From contig PDIM01000003.1 of the NCBI GenBank assembly GCA_002811675.1, positions 29,261 through 93,260 of the forward strand: DNA of 64,000 nt, written 5' to 3'. Each line of letters opens with the position of its first letter. Within the stretch, counting starts at the first letter, position 1. Both the position numbers and the translations under genes were made by a program. Source of the DNA: Ichthyosporea sp. XGB-2017a. Taxonomy: Eukaryota; Opisthokonta; Ichthyosporea. The notes under the pieces were generated by a model. It was not told the origin of the DNA. It was given only the letters and a program-made list of their open reading frames with translations, and did not search any database. Below, piece by piece: positions 28,623 through 37,717 of the stretch.

Positions 28623-28802
28623 GAGTTAACCAAAACTATTTTACCTCACATTCCAGTAATTTGTCATTTCCACTTCAGTGTTATGTCAGTGTGTGTGTGT
28701 GGTAATAATTGGATACACTGCTTTGGTGTGTGTTGTCGATGACTGTCTGTCTGCTATTGTTTAAATCGTAAGTTGTTCACTAGCTGAGGTGTTTCTGTAT
28801 AG

Positions 28803-30284
28803 ATGAGCAACTTTAATAGTAATCTGGAGGTCAGTGAAAAGATGATATCCAAGCTGAGTGGCATGGGTATGTTTGTCCGTCGCCTTAGGAGAACTTGGAC
28901 TCGACAGTGCAGACTTTGCTTTGTTGTTTTGCTGTTTTTCTGCTGCTTGACCGGGTGGCTGATGTTTCTATCAAATAAGCAAGCGTCCCCAACAAATCCC
29001 TGGAATCTCATTTCCTCATGGTCTGTTTCCCCTGACCGCCCCGTAATCAATCAACTCACAGAAGAACGTGTGAAAGCACTTGCCGCACAAACTTTTTCCC
29101 AAATGATAAATATAGGCCAGGCGGGTAGTGGGGGTTGTGAGCAATCAATGATGGACAGCGATGGAAAGTTTTGCTACCCAGACTCCACTTGGAACAGAGT
29201 TAAGAAAATTGCCCGTCGTCAGCGCATCTTGAATTATTTCCCCAATAAGGACTTTCAGTTTAGTGATGCCTTTATATACCTTTCATGGGCCTGGGAACCC
29301 GAAATGTCGTGCCTTGAAGAAATCAGACTAGGCAGAATTGCAGATGGTGGCAAGTGGCTTTGTGATCCAGACAGACTGATTGGGGACATCAAAGAGAACT
29401 GCCTCATATACTCCCTCGGCTCTAACAACGAGTATGAGTTTGAAATGCACGTGCATCATCTGTATCCACAATGTGAAATACACACCTTTGACCACACCGT
29501 TGCAAATCCTACGCCACCTGACTTTGTCGGTAATCACAAATGGGGAGTGGGGGCAACCGACGGCCCATTTACGGCTGAAGGGCAGCCGATAGATGGTAAT
29601 GTTTACACATTTGAAACCCTCCAAAGGGTGCTTGGTCATACCGGGAGACGCATGGCTGTTCTCAAAATGGATGTAGAGGGGGCAGAGTATGGGATGTTTG
29701 ACAAATACTTTGTTGATGGGCCAAATGCCCCTGTTCTTAACTTTGATCAAATCCTTATTGAAACCCACACGGGCAACTCTCCTCCAGACTACAAGAAGAC
29801 CCATGACTTAATACTTAACCTTGTTCGTTACGGAAACTATGGTACGTTGTCAATTCTTTTACTTTAAATCTTATTCTATTATTTTTGAACTAACAGTTTC
29901 TACTGATTTATTTCATTGTGTTTTGCTTTTTACAGTGGTATGTAGAATGACAAACTGTGAAGCAACATTCATCACATGTGCGTCTTGCTTACTAACGCTT
30001 TTTGCTATATATTTTCTTCCATTGTCAAAATAGCTGACTCACAAGGAACCAAACATTGAAGCTGCAAGCAGGTACGTTACTACGCTACTAAACTATCCGT
30101 TGTTCATTCTAGTGGTCTTAGCGTCCCTTTCTATATACTAATTATTGATGGACCCTTTCTTTATTTACATTCAACCAGGTGCTGTAGTGAATGGGCAATG
30201 GTTAAAATGGCTCCCTCTTTTATGGGAGACGAGTATTTGACCGTGGACAAATCCGTTAAAGACACTTTGGTACCTCCGTTCTGA
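28803..30284 (+). CDS. Type II membrane methyltransferase, METTL24-like (Methyltransf_22/FkbM-type), spliced
   Basis: Proposed CDS join(28803..29841, 29936..29937, 30034..30071, 30179..30284), 394 residues. The N-terminus has an anchor at about 37-57 (CFVVLLFFCCLTGWLMFLS). The lumenal domain shows a SAM-type strand IYSLGSNNEYEFE (about 199-211), an acidic VLKMDVEGAEYGMF block (about 281-294) typical of FkbM/Methyltransf_22 enzymes, and QILIETH (about 317-323). The C-terminal family block (THKEPNI, then CCSEWAMVK) is only reached after splicing. Methyl transfer to a glycan or lumenal protein is inferred. Read without splicing the frame ends soon after the first donor and lacks the CC motif. 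A broken paralogue lies at 17281-17570. Confidence 0.75.
29842..29935 (+). other. Intron 1 of the METTL24-like gene (94 nt)
   Basis: Donor GTACGT; acceptor TTTTTACAG preceded by a long pyrimidine stretch; possible branch sites CTAAC (29890-29894) or TACTGAT (29901-29907). The exon ends with one base of a split codon. Confidence 0.7.
29936..29937 (+). other. Two-nucleotide micro-exon (TG)
   Basis: Bounded by a canonical acceptor (...TTTTTACAG) and a canonical donor (GTATGT). Its two bases complete the split codon G-TG (Val) and bring the next exon into the frame that encodes LTHKEPNI. Skipping it makes the next exon read ADSQGTKH and stop. Confidence 0.6.
29938..30033 (+). other. Intron 2 of the METTL24-like gene (96 nt)
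   Basis: Donor GTATGT, a perfect TTACTAAC branch site at 29989-29996, and acceptor AATAG 37-38 nt later. Very similar in length to intron 1. Confidence 0.7.
30072..30178 (+). other. Intron 3 of the METTL24-like gene (107 nt)
   Basis: Donor GTACGT, branch-like TACTAAT near 30137-30143, acceptor AACCAG. It joins AG to G (Arg) in phase, followed by CCSEWAMVKM. Confidence 0.75.
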
Positions 30285-31743
30285 TCTTACCCATAATTTC
30301 ATTGTTAGGCATATTTATCCTTTAGTCTTGCCTTCTGGGTGGTCGTTATCCTTTCAATGTTACATTTACTGTATTATTAATTAAAATAAAAGCAGACTAA
30401 AACAAAGCTACTTAGGAAAGAAAGACCAAGGGAAGTTTCTTTTTTCTCTTCCCTTTTAAATCTTCGGTCTACCTTTCTTTCAGTGTACTGCAGTGTTCCA
30501 CTTCCGCAGGTTGTCCCTTGTCTGCAGTGAAGCCCTGTGTCTTGCATAGGTCCCGTGCGGATCAGTCAACACGTATGTAAAGAGGTCGAGAAGAAGGGCG
30601 CCAACGAAATGATGTAACATCTTTATATAACATCCTGCATTTAGGAAGAAATTGAAAGGAGGGTGAGACCATATGCTGTGACTTTGAAAACACCTTAGCT
30701 TCCAATTATCGGGAATTTATCTAGGAGCAAAAATGGGAATGGAATTACGTAGCAATAGCTTGAATATCAACCTCATTGGAAACGGAGAAGAAACAGGGAC
30801 AAGAAATACAGCAATTCCGAAATAAAGGCGATCACAATCTTTTCTTCGTAGGCGAAGCTATGAGGAATGGTCAACTTGTTAATTCTCATTTCCAGGAGCC
30901 TTTCCGCTTGGAAGGTCAGATAGAGGGTATTTTTAATAGCTGAAAGCCGAATCTGCCTGACTATTCACAAGCTATTCTCGACAGATTCTGAGAGCATTGT
31001 TCAAGAGAGAGTCTGTGACGGCACTTTCGAATAGATATTGTAACCACCATGGAAGAAACCCCAGTGGCTGAATCGTGCCCCACAAATTCTCTCATAAAGA
31101 GAAGCTGGAGTGAAAAGAGCCCCGGTGATGATATAATAATAAAGCGGAACTGTATGTTACTGAAACCAGTGACACTGAAACAACCGGCTGGAATGGGTTG
31201 AGTATTTATCGCCGGTATTTATTGTATAGATTTCTCAGATTCTTCAGATTCTTTCTCAGATTCCTGTACTTCTTCTCCGTTTATCAATGCGGTCAAGGCG
31301 CGCTCTCATTGCTTTGTCTTCTGCTACAGACGGATCCATCTCTTCTTTCACAAACTTTTGATATCGGCTTTTGACTGTGTGATATGAGAGACGAAACCAC
31401 TAGAAGCACGAGACGATTAGAAAAGAGATTTTTAATCCTCGACTTCACCAACGAAACAACACCCGAGAGTGGTGCATTTTTGCACAACAGCTGCGTTTCT
31501 GGTCTAGTTTACTTCTTTTTGCTATACAAGCTCTCATACAAAATTTTTATTTCGAATTTTCGTTCACCGGATATGGGTGCACCAATTTTTAGGTGAACAA
31601 ATTGTTCACCGTGGTCGAGAAACCCTATAGGCTATTATAATAGTACACTCAATGGATGGATGACTAATGGTGAGTAATTAGCGGAATAACTCCAAGCCTC
31701 AACTCGAGGCCCCGCGGAGCCAGGGCGAGAAGGACTGGTATGT
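30285..31743. other. Intergenic, no firm gene
   Basis: No recognised family. A 50-codon ORF at 31049-31201 (+) starts in a good context (ACCACCATGG) but has no known domain. On the minus strand about 31280-31360 a short charged coding-like frame (YQKFVKEEMDPS) may be an isolated exon. AATAAA at about 30385 could serve the methyltransferase gene. Confidence 0.35.
31592..31610. promoter_or_regulatory. 19-bp palindrome, candidate protein-binding site
   Basis: GGTGAACAA-A-TTGTTCACC is a perfect 9-bp inverted repeat around a single A. A further GTTCACC copy lies at 31562-31568. About 370 bp upstream of the ABC transporter ATG. Confidence 0.4.
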
Positions 31744-31838
31744 TGGCTGAAGTAGAGTAGAGTGGCTGATGTAGAGTAGAGTGGCTGATGTAGAGTAGAG
31801 TGGCTGATGTAGAGTAGAGTGGCTGATGTAGAGTGGGA
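31744..31838. repeat. 19-bp tandem repeat, five copies
   Basis: Units beginning TGGCTGA at 31744, 31763, 31782, 31801 and 31820; the first and last carry point differences. It sits in the promoter or leader region of the ABC transporter gene. Confidence 0.95.
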
Positions 31839-31894
31839 CAAGAGGATCTGTGTTAAAAGACAATAGACGTGTGGCAAGGAGAAAGGGAGTCTAT

Positions 31895-31910
31895 TGTGTG
31901 TGTGTGTGTG
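31895..31910. repeat. TG dinucleotide tract
   Basis: A short (TG)n microsatellite in the presumed 5' UTR of the ABC transporter gene. Confidence 0.8.
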
Positions 31911-31975
31911 TTTGTAGGCTTTTGGGGGGTAGTTTTTCTTGTTATTTATACAGCCAAGAATATTTTACCAGTAGA

Positions 31976-34900
31976 ATGGTGGATATCGATAGGAAAGAAG
32001 AGCAGGGTAGCAAGAGGGAATGTAAGCAAGAAGAAAACGTGGTGGTGGATATTGAAGATGGGGGAGGAGAAGGAGGTGCCTCGTCTGGGAGTGGAGAGGG
32101 ATGCATGAGGGAAGGAGAGGAATTGAAGGAGAGATCCTTGACGCTGACATTCAGTAATGTGTCGTATGTAGCTCGGATCCCTGTGCCAAAGGGACCGGTG
32201 GAGGATATTGCCACAAGATTAGAGAGCGGGGACGAAGAAAAGAAAAGGGAAAAGAAAACTAGGCATATGGATGTAACACTCTTGAATAATGTCAGTGGGG
32301 TGATTAACAGCGGAACCAAGACTTTATTGATCGGGCCCTATAAAAGTGGAAAAACGACCTTGATGGAACTCTTGACGGGTAGAAAGAGCCTCCCCACCAC
32401 CACCTCCTCCTCTTCCGCCCCCTCCGGACAAGGATTGATCAGCGCGAATGGACTTGATATCAACCGAAGTAGTTTGGTAGCGCCAGGAGCTGGTTGCAAG
32501 GAGGAATATGTTAAACATGTGGGATATGTACCCCAACAGGATGTTCTCATGCCCACCCTGACCGTGCGAGAGGCTCTAATGTACGCTGCCAATATGCGCC
32601 TGTGTCTGCAACAGCATGGTGGTGGGGGTGGGGTGTGGAAGACAAAAGGGCACACCCGCCAGGAGGTGGAAGAGATGGTCGACGATATAATTGAAAGAAT
32701 GGGGCTTACCGAGGCTGCGGACGTATTGACTGGAAACCAGATTATACGAGGGTGCAGTGGCGGACAGAGGAGGAGACTTACTATTGCTTGTGAGCTGATT
32801 TGTCAGCCAAAGTTTATATGCTTGGATGAACCAACTAATGGTTTGGATTCTTCGACCGCAATGCAAACGCTATTTTATCTATCTGAGCTTGCCTCATCCT
32901 CAAAGCACAATGCGGCTGTACTATGCACTCTCCAGCAGCCCTCATATGAACAGTTTCTTCAGTTTGATAATGTAATGGTAATGGTGAACCGCCAAATCGT
33001 CTTTCATGGGCCCCGCGCGGATGTGATTGAGTACTTTAACGCCCATTTATCGCACATTTTAGTTCGTGCGTTGCAATGGATCGACGCCGAGAGCAGTGAT
33101 GATGCGGTGGGCAGTGAAAATGAAGAATTAGATAGGACTGACAGCTCCCTGCGCTCCTTATCGCCCACTTCCAAGAGAAAGCTCTCTGCGCTGAACAAGG
33201 CGGGAACCCTGTCAAGTGATCATGCCCAAGGGGAACAGAATCCCGCCGATATTGTTTTGGAAACTTGTGAACAAGCTTTGCTTGTTGATGATTTGATTGC
33301 AGAGAAACGAGTGAGAAACTCTGATGGTAGAAAAGGTACACTAAACGAAGAACATCATTCAGTCGTGGATGAATGGGTGGCAAACTACGAGAAGATTCGA
33401 CTGGGTGGTGATTGCCCTAGCACTAAGGAGGGTTTACATGAAGCTACAGATGTCTTTGGTGAAGGGAAGTATTATACCCCCTTTTCCCATCAACTTCTTG
33501 GTTGTCTCCGGCGTGGTTTTTTGAATGTACGGCGTGATCCGGCTGTCCTGAAAGCAACCATTGGCCGGTCTATCATGGTTGGTCTTCTCATCGGCACCCT
33601 CTTTCGGGATCTTGACACAGACCAGGAAGGAGCACGACTACGCCCGTCCTTGTTTTTCTTTTATGTAGCAATGGGCGGTATGTCTAACCTTTCATCCGTG
33701 TCTCGATTAGTGGATAATCGAGAAGTGTACCAAACCCAACGTCGCCAGAACTATTTTCGTCCATCTGCGTATTTCGTAGGACAGGTAGTGGTTGAGTGGC
33801 CAATTCAGGCCATGGATGCGCTTTTGATCTCGCTTGTGTCGTACTTCCTTGTTGGTTTGAGTCCTAGTGTCTGGCAATTTCTAGTATTTGTAGCATGCTA
33901 CTTCATAATTGCTTTGCTGGGACGTGAAATGTGCATGTTAATGGCAGGCTTGATTGAAGTAAAGACACTCGCTTCAGCCGCTGCAAGCATCGTAATGAAC
34001 ATTTTACTATTGTCGGCGGGATTTGCTCTTCCGACAAAGAGCTTCCCAAAACCATGGATTTGGCTGCATTATTTATCAATCTTTAAATACCCATGGGAGG
34101 CGATGTGTATATCACAAATCACCACGGAAACTTTTGAATGCAACCCTGATGAGAAAGTCCCTCCTCTAGATTACCCATTGTTGAACGTTCCTTACCCTGT
34201 CGGATATGGTGGGTCGCAGACATGCCCTATCGTAACTAGTGATGATCTTCTGAACGAGTTCGACGTCCCAACAGAAACATATTATATTGGGGTGAATTTT
34301 GCAATTTCAATCGTGTACTATATAGTACTGCTCTCTGCGAACTATATGGTGGCAAGATACCGAATAGTTGACCCTGTGGTGAACGCCCGTGTGCAAGGTA
34401 TACAGCGCGAAGTCGCTCTTCACAGGGCCATCGAAGCTAAAACTTCGAAAAGGTCGAAATTAAATAATTGTGACTCAATTCATAAAAGTAAAAATTCGGT
34501 TGGTGACGTTTCTCAGTCTGGTGAAAGCGAGGTTGAAGTCAAAATAGAGCGTGCTAAATCCTATTTGTTTACTGATATGAATTATGATGTTATTGTCAGT
34601 ACGGACACTCTTATTTCCAAAAAGCAGCAAAAGGATCATTATGACATAGATACTGAAAAAGGGGAGACCGCCCCCCCTTTAGCGTCTCTGTTAGATCCTT
34701 TAGTCCCTTTGAACTCTCTGGATATTGCGCACCCCATGTCCGAAACAAAGAAAACCATGTTGAAAGATAGTAAATTGTCCAACTCCAAGGCACTACCTAA
34801 GAAGAGTGTTAGGCGATTGTTGTATGGAGTAAGTGGAAAGAGTGAACCAGGATGTTTAATAGCATTGATGGGACCCAGTGGTGCAGGGAAAACTACTCTT

Positions 34901-36595
34901 CTAGATGCACTTGCCGGACGAATCAGGAGTCCGTATTTGTATGGCGATATTCAAGTAAACGGAATGCCGTTTATGAGCGAGCTTCACGCGCGTATGTTGG
35001 GATATGTAGAGCAAACAAACAAACAAGTTGTTACTGATACGGTTCGTGAAACGTTGCAATTCAGTGCCGATTTGCGACTGCCGAAATCTGGCATGAAATA
35101 CAAAACTAATTTGGTGGCGTCATTGCTAAAAGAACTGAGATTGGAGAGTGTTTCTGAGGCAATGATAAGCTCACTGACCGATGAGCAGCGCAAGCGAGTG
35201 ACATTAGGAACAGAATTGGCTGCACAGACCTCTATAATTTTTATTGATGAGCCCACAACTGGCTTGGATGCCAGCTCAGCCCACGCAGTTATGAAATGCA
35301 TTCGAAAGGTTGCTGACTCCGGGCGTGTGGTTATCTGCACCATCCACCAGCCTACCCGCCGTGTGTTTCTTCAGTTTGACAAGGTTCTCCTTCTCAATCG
35401 TGGATATACCATGTATTTCGGAGATATTGGAACGAAGCACAATGATAACTCTCATGAAAATGCGGCAGTTGTGGAGGAATACTTCTGTAAATTAGGATGT
35501 AAACCAAAAGAAAAAGAAAATCCTGCCGATTTTATTCTTCGTATATGCCAAGAATGCAACGACCAAAAGCTCAAAGAGTTTGTTCTTTTCCAGCATAAAT
35601 ACCGCAAAGAGCAGCTAAAGATTGAAATGGAAGAACAAACAGAAAATCAAAATGATTTGTCTAATTCTCAACCCGCAACCCGGGCTACTCATAGGATGTC
35701 AAATGTTTACTCCTACAACTCTTCGTTTAGTACTCAAGTGTCCTGCTTACTCCGAAGGGCTATGAGACTGGTTGGCCGTACTCCAGAGAGCATTTTCTCA
35801 CGCTTGATAGCTTCAGCATTTGTTGGATTCTTTGTTGGTACTCTCTTTTTTCAAATGGGAAACTCCCAGTTTGATGCCCGCAACCGTGTTAACTTTGCTT
35901 TTTTTGTTTCGATTCTGACAGCGATGGACCCAATTGAACTGGCCCCCGCCCTAATCGATGCGCGCTCTGTATTTTATCGCGAAAGAGACTCAAAGACATA
36001 TTCACCCCTTTCGTTTTATGTGAGCCTCTTCGTGGCCGAGCTTCCTTTTATTTTCGGACGGACGGTTGTATTTTGTTGCACAGCATATTGGATTGCTGGA
36101 TTACAGCAAGATGCGTCGAATTTTTTTATATTCGTCCTTACCTATCTCCTAGTGGCGCTAATGGCTACGGCGTTCTTTATTATATGTGCTGCGCTATCAC
36201 CAAATGTAGAGGTCGCTGTGTCTACAGCACCAATTTTAAACGTGGTGTTTTGCGTAATCTTTTCTGGCTACCTTATTCCACAGGATGAAATCCCAGCTTA
36301 TTGGATATGGCTGTACTACGGTTCATATATGAGATACCCATTGGAGATTTTCGTTGTCAATGAACTTCACGGCTTAACATTCGGTTGTTCTTCAGATGAA
36401 TGGATATATGTGCCAATAGCTAGCACAAACAATACAGAAAGTAAGCCATACTGCCTTATTGATAGCGGAGATCGCTTGATTGAACGGTTTGATTTGGACT
36501 ATGATAACATCTGGCTAAATGAGGGGGTGATGGTAATATTTTGGGTAGCATTTATGTGGTTGGGTTATGCAGCACTCCGCTTCAAACGCTTCTGA
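31976..36595 (+). CDS. Full-size PDR/ABCG-type ABC transporter
   Basis: 1,539 residues from the ATG at 31976; the frame extends back to a GTG at 31850 through the TG repeat, judged untranslated. Layout is (NBD-TMD)2, reverse order as in the ABCG/PDR family. NBD1: Walker A GPYKSGKTT (about 120), Q-loop YVPQQD, signature RGCSGGQRRR (about 258), Walker B FICLDEPTNG (about 280). NBD2: GPSGAGKTTLLDALAGR (about 965), a degenerate signature LTDEQRKR (about 1067), Walker B IIFIDEPTTG (about 1087) and TIHQP switch His; NBD1 has TLQQP, lacking that His. This asymmetry is normal for PDR pumps. Six-helix TMDs follow each NBD. It likely exports hydrophobic compounds or lipids at the plasma membrane. Confidence 0.95.
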   Translation: MVDIDRKEEQGSKRECKQEENVVVDIEDGGGEGGASSGSGEGCMREGEELKERSLTLTFSNVSYVARIPVPKGPVEDIATRLESGDEEKKREKKTRHMDVTLLNNVSGVINSGTKTLLIGPYKSGKTTLMELLTGRKSLPTTTSSSSAPSGQGLISANGLDINRSSLVAPGAGCKEEYVKHVGYVPQQDVLMPTLTVREALMYAANMRLCLQQHGGGGGVWKTKGHTRQEVEEMVDDIIERMGLTEAADVLTGNQIIRGCSGGQRRRLTIACELICQPKFICLDEPTNGLDSSTAMQTLFYLSELASSSKHNAAVLCTLQQPSYEQFLQFDNVMVMVNRQIVFHGPRADVIEYFNAHLSHILVRALQWIDAESSDDAVGSENEELDRTDSSLRSLSPTSKRKLSALNKAGTLSSDHAQGEQNPADIVLETCEQALLVDDLIAEKRVRNSDGRKGTLNEEHHSVVDEWVANYEKIRLGGDCPSTKEGLHEATDVFGEGKYYTPFSHQLLGCLRRGFLNVRRDPAVLKATIGRSIMVGLLIGTLFRDLDTDQEGARLRPSLFFFYVAMGGMSNLSSVSRLVDNREVYQTQRRQNYFRPSAYFVGQVVVEWPIQAMDALLISLVSYFLVGLSPSVWQFLVFVACYFIIALLGREMCMLMAGLIEVKTLASAAASIVMNILLLSAGFALPTKSFPKPWIWLHYLSIFKYPWEAMCISQITTETFECNPDEKVPPLDYPLLNVPYPVGYGGSQTCPIVTSDDLLNEFDVPTETYYIGVNFAISIVYYIVLLSANYMVARYRIVDPVVNARVQGIQREVALHRAIEAKTSKRSKLNNCDSIHKSKNSVGDVSQSGESEVEVKIERAKSYLFTDMNYDVIVSTDTLISKKQQKDHYDIDTEKGETAPPLASLLDPLVPLNSLDIAHPMSETKKTMLKDSKLSNSKALPKKSVRRLLYGVSGKSEPGCLIALMGPSGAGKTTLLDALAGRIRSPYLYGDIQVNGMPFMSELHARMLGYVEQTNKQVVTDTVRETLQFSADLRLPKSGMKYKTNLVASLLKELRLESVSEAMISSLTDEQRKRVTLGTELAAQTSIIFIDEPTTGLDASSAHAVMKCIRKVADSGRVVICTIHQPTRRVFLQFDKVLLLNRGYTMYFGDIGTKHNDNSHENAAVVEEYFCKLGCKPKEKENPADFILRICQECNDQKLKEFVLFQHKYRKEQLKIEMEEQTENQNDLSNSQPATRATHRMSNVYSYNSSFSTQVSCLLRRAMRLVGRTPESIFSRLIASAFVGFFVGTLFFQMGNSQFDARNRVNFAFFVSILTAMDPIELAPALIDARSVFYRERDSKTYSPLSFYVSLFVAELPFIFGRTVVFCCTAYWIAGLQQDASNFFIFVLTYLLVALMATAFFIICAALSPNVEVAVSTAPILNVVFCVIFSGYLIPQDEIPAYWIWLYYGSYMRYPLEIFVVNELHGLTFGCSSDEWIYVPIASTNNTESKPYCLIDSGDRLIERFDLDYDNIWLNEGVMVIFWVAFMWLGYAALRFKRF

Positions 36596-36628
36596 ATCTG
36601 AATTCTGCCGAAAAGCGCTTGGAGGCCT

Positions 36629-36634
36629 AATAAA
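36629..36634 (+). terminator. AATAAA poly(A) signal of the ABC transporter gene
   Basis: 34 nt after the stop at 36595, in the 144-bp gap between convergent genes. Confidence 0.5.
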
Positions 36635-36732
36635 ATTTCAATGAAGAATTCTAAAGCTAGCAAAAAGCATTGTGTGCATAAAAGTCTCGTTTGGTATGCT
36701 TATATAGGTTTTTCTTCACTGCCAAGTTTCAA

Positions 36733-36738
36733 TTTATT
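36733..36738 (-). terminator. AATAAA one base after the lipase stop
   Basis: Minus-strand hexamer just after the TGA (36740-36742) of the lipase gene. Confidence 0.45.
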
Positions 36739-36739
36739 T

Positions 36740-37717
36740 TCATTTCATGTGACTTTTAATGTGGCACACGTAATTGTTTAAGTCGTGCACCTTGATGTGC
36801 CCCTTTAAGAAACCAGCCTCAGAACCTTCGCATTGGGCATAGTGCAAGCTGCGACATACACGAAATCTCTCCAGATGGCTATTAATGTTCGGACACCCTT
36901 CAACGTTCCCTGTCGATGACGAACTGGCCGGGGTGCGTGTATAGAGAAAAACAGTGTTTCCCACAGTTACATCACCAAGCAATTTTGGCCATTGAGGTAC
37001 TGGATCATCCTTCACAGTGAAATGAATAGCCCTAGGAAGCTTGTGTTTGTAATATTCGGCAAACTTCTCATTTCCAACCAAAGGTGATCCTCCTACAATA
37101 GGCTGAACAGATGACCTCATGTGCCTTGGCAAGGTTTCAACCATATCCAGCGCGGATATGTGTGCCTGTGCTGCTCCTAAGCTAAAACCTGTTACATAAA
37201 TTGGTGCATTGTGATATTCCCTTCGACTCTTCAATGATCTAATGACCTCTTTAACTTTCTTTTGCACATCATTAAAAATACTAAGCTGGAATCCACTATG
37301 AACCAGTCTTCTGAGATTTAATTTCCATGGGAGAGGGATCATTTCCAAGTCTTCGATTAGATTGGGAGTAGTCACCGTTCCCCTCCAAACAACCACAATG
37401 GCACTAAGACGAGGTTGATACCCCACAACAGCAAGATTTTGAAGCGAGTCCTTAAACAAATGCACGTGCTTAAATTGTTTCAGTTCTTCTGATACACAAT
37501 ATGCGCAAGTCATTTTGCGCACCTCAGCAATCTGAGTGTCGTTGTCGGTGGATCCACGAGCAGTTAAGTGGTTGTGATACATGATCTCATAATATTGAGA
37601 AAAGGTTTTGTGGGTGGGGTGAGTTACAGAAGGGTTTGCGTCAACCTGTGAGGGCAAACAAGCCGAGGCCAGTATACAACTCACTAGCAAGAGAATCAAA
37701 CTTGCGCAATGCTTCAT
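36740..37717 (-). CDS. Secreted class 3 (Rhizomucor-type) lipase
   Basis: 325 residues from the ATG at 37717, chosen because a good signal peptide follows (MKHCASLILLLVSCILASA); the longer frame starts at a GTG at 37894. Lipase_3 features: VVWRGT (about 107-112, oxyanion-hole strand), the nucleophile elbow GFSLG (Ser about 176), GSPLVGN, KDDPVPQWP with the likely catalytic Asp, and a C-terminal HDLNNYV whose His completes the triad. Several Cys suggest disulfides in the secreted protein. It would hydrolyse extracellular triacylglycerols or related esters, consistent with feeding on external lipid. Length is near that of family members. Confidence 0.9.
   Translation of the reverse strand: MKHCASLILLLVSCILASACLPSQVDANPSVTHPTHKTFSQYYEIMYHNHLTARGSTDNDTQIAEVRKMTCAYCVSEELKQFKHVHLFKDSLQNLAVVGYQPRLSAIVVVWRGTVTTPNLIEDLEMIPLPWKLNLRRLVHSGFQLSIFNDVQKKVKEVIRSLKSRREYHNAPIYVTGFSLGAAQAHISALDMVETLPRHMRSSVQPIVGGSPLVGNEKFAEYYKHKLPRAIHFTVKDDPVPQWPKLLGDVTVGNTVFLYTRTPASSSSTGNVEGCPNINSHLERFRVCRSLHYAQCEGSEAGFLKGHIKVHDLNNYVCHIKSHMK

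Noticed and set aside
29842-30033. One 192-nt intron in place of two introns and a 2-nt exon
   Set aside because: Joining 29841 to 30034 shifts the frame and stops after a few codons, losing the conserved CC-containing C-terminus.
31850-31975. 42-residue N-terminal extension of the ABC transporter from a GTG
   Set aside because: Begins at GTG and runs through a TG microsatellite, giving a Cys/Val run; the ATG at 31976 starts a normal acidic PDR N-terminus.
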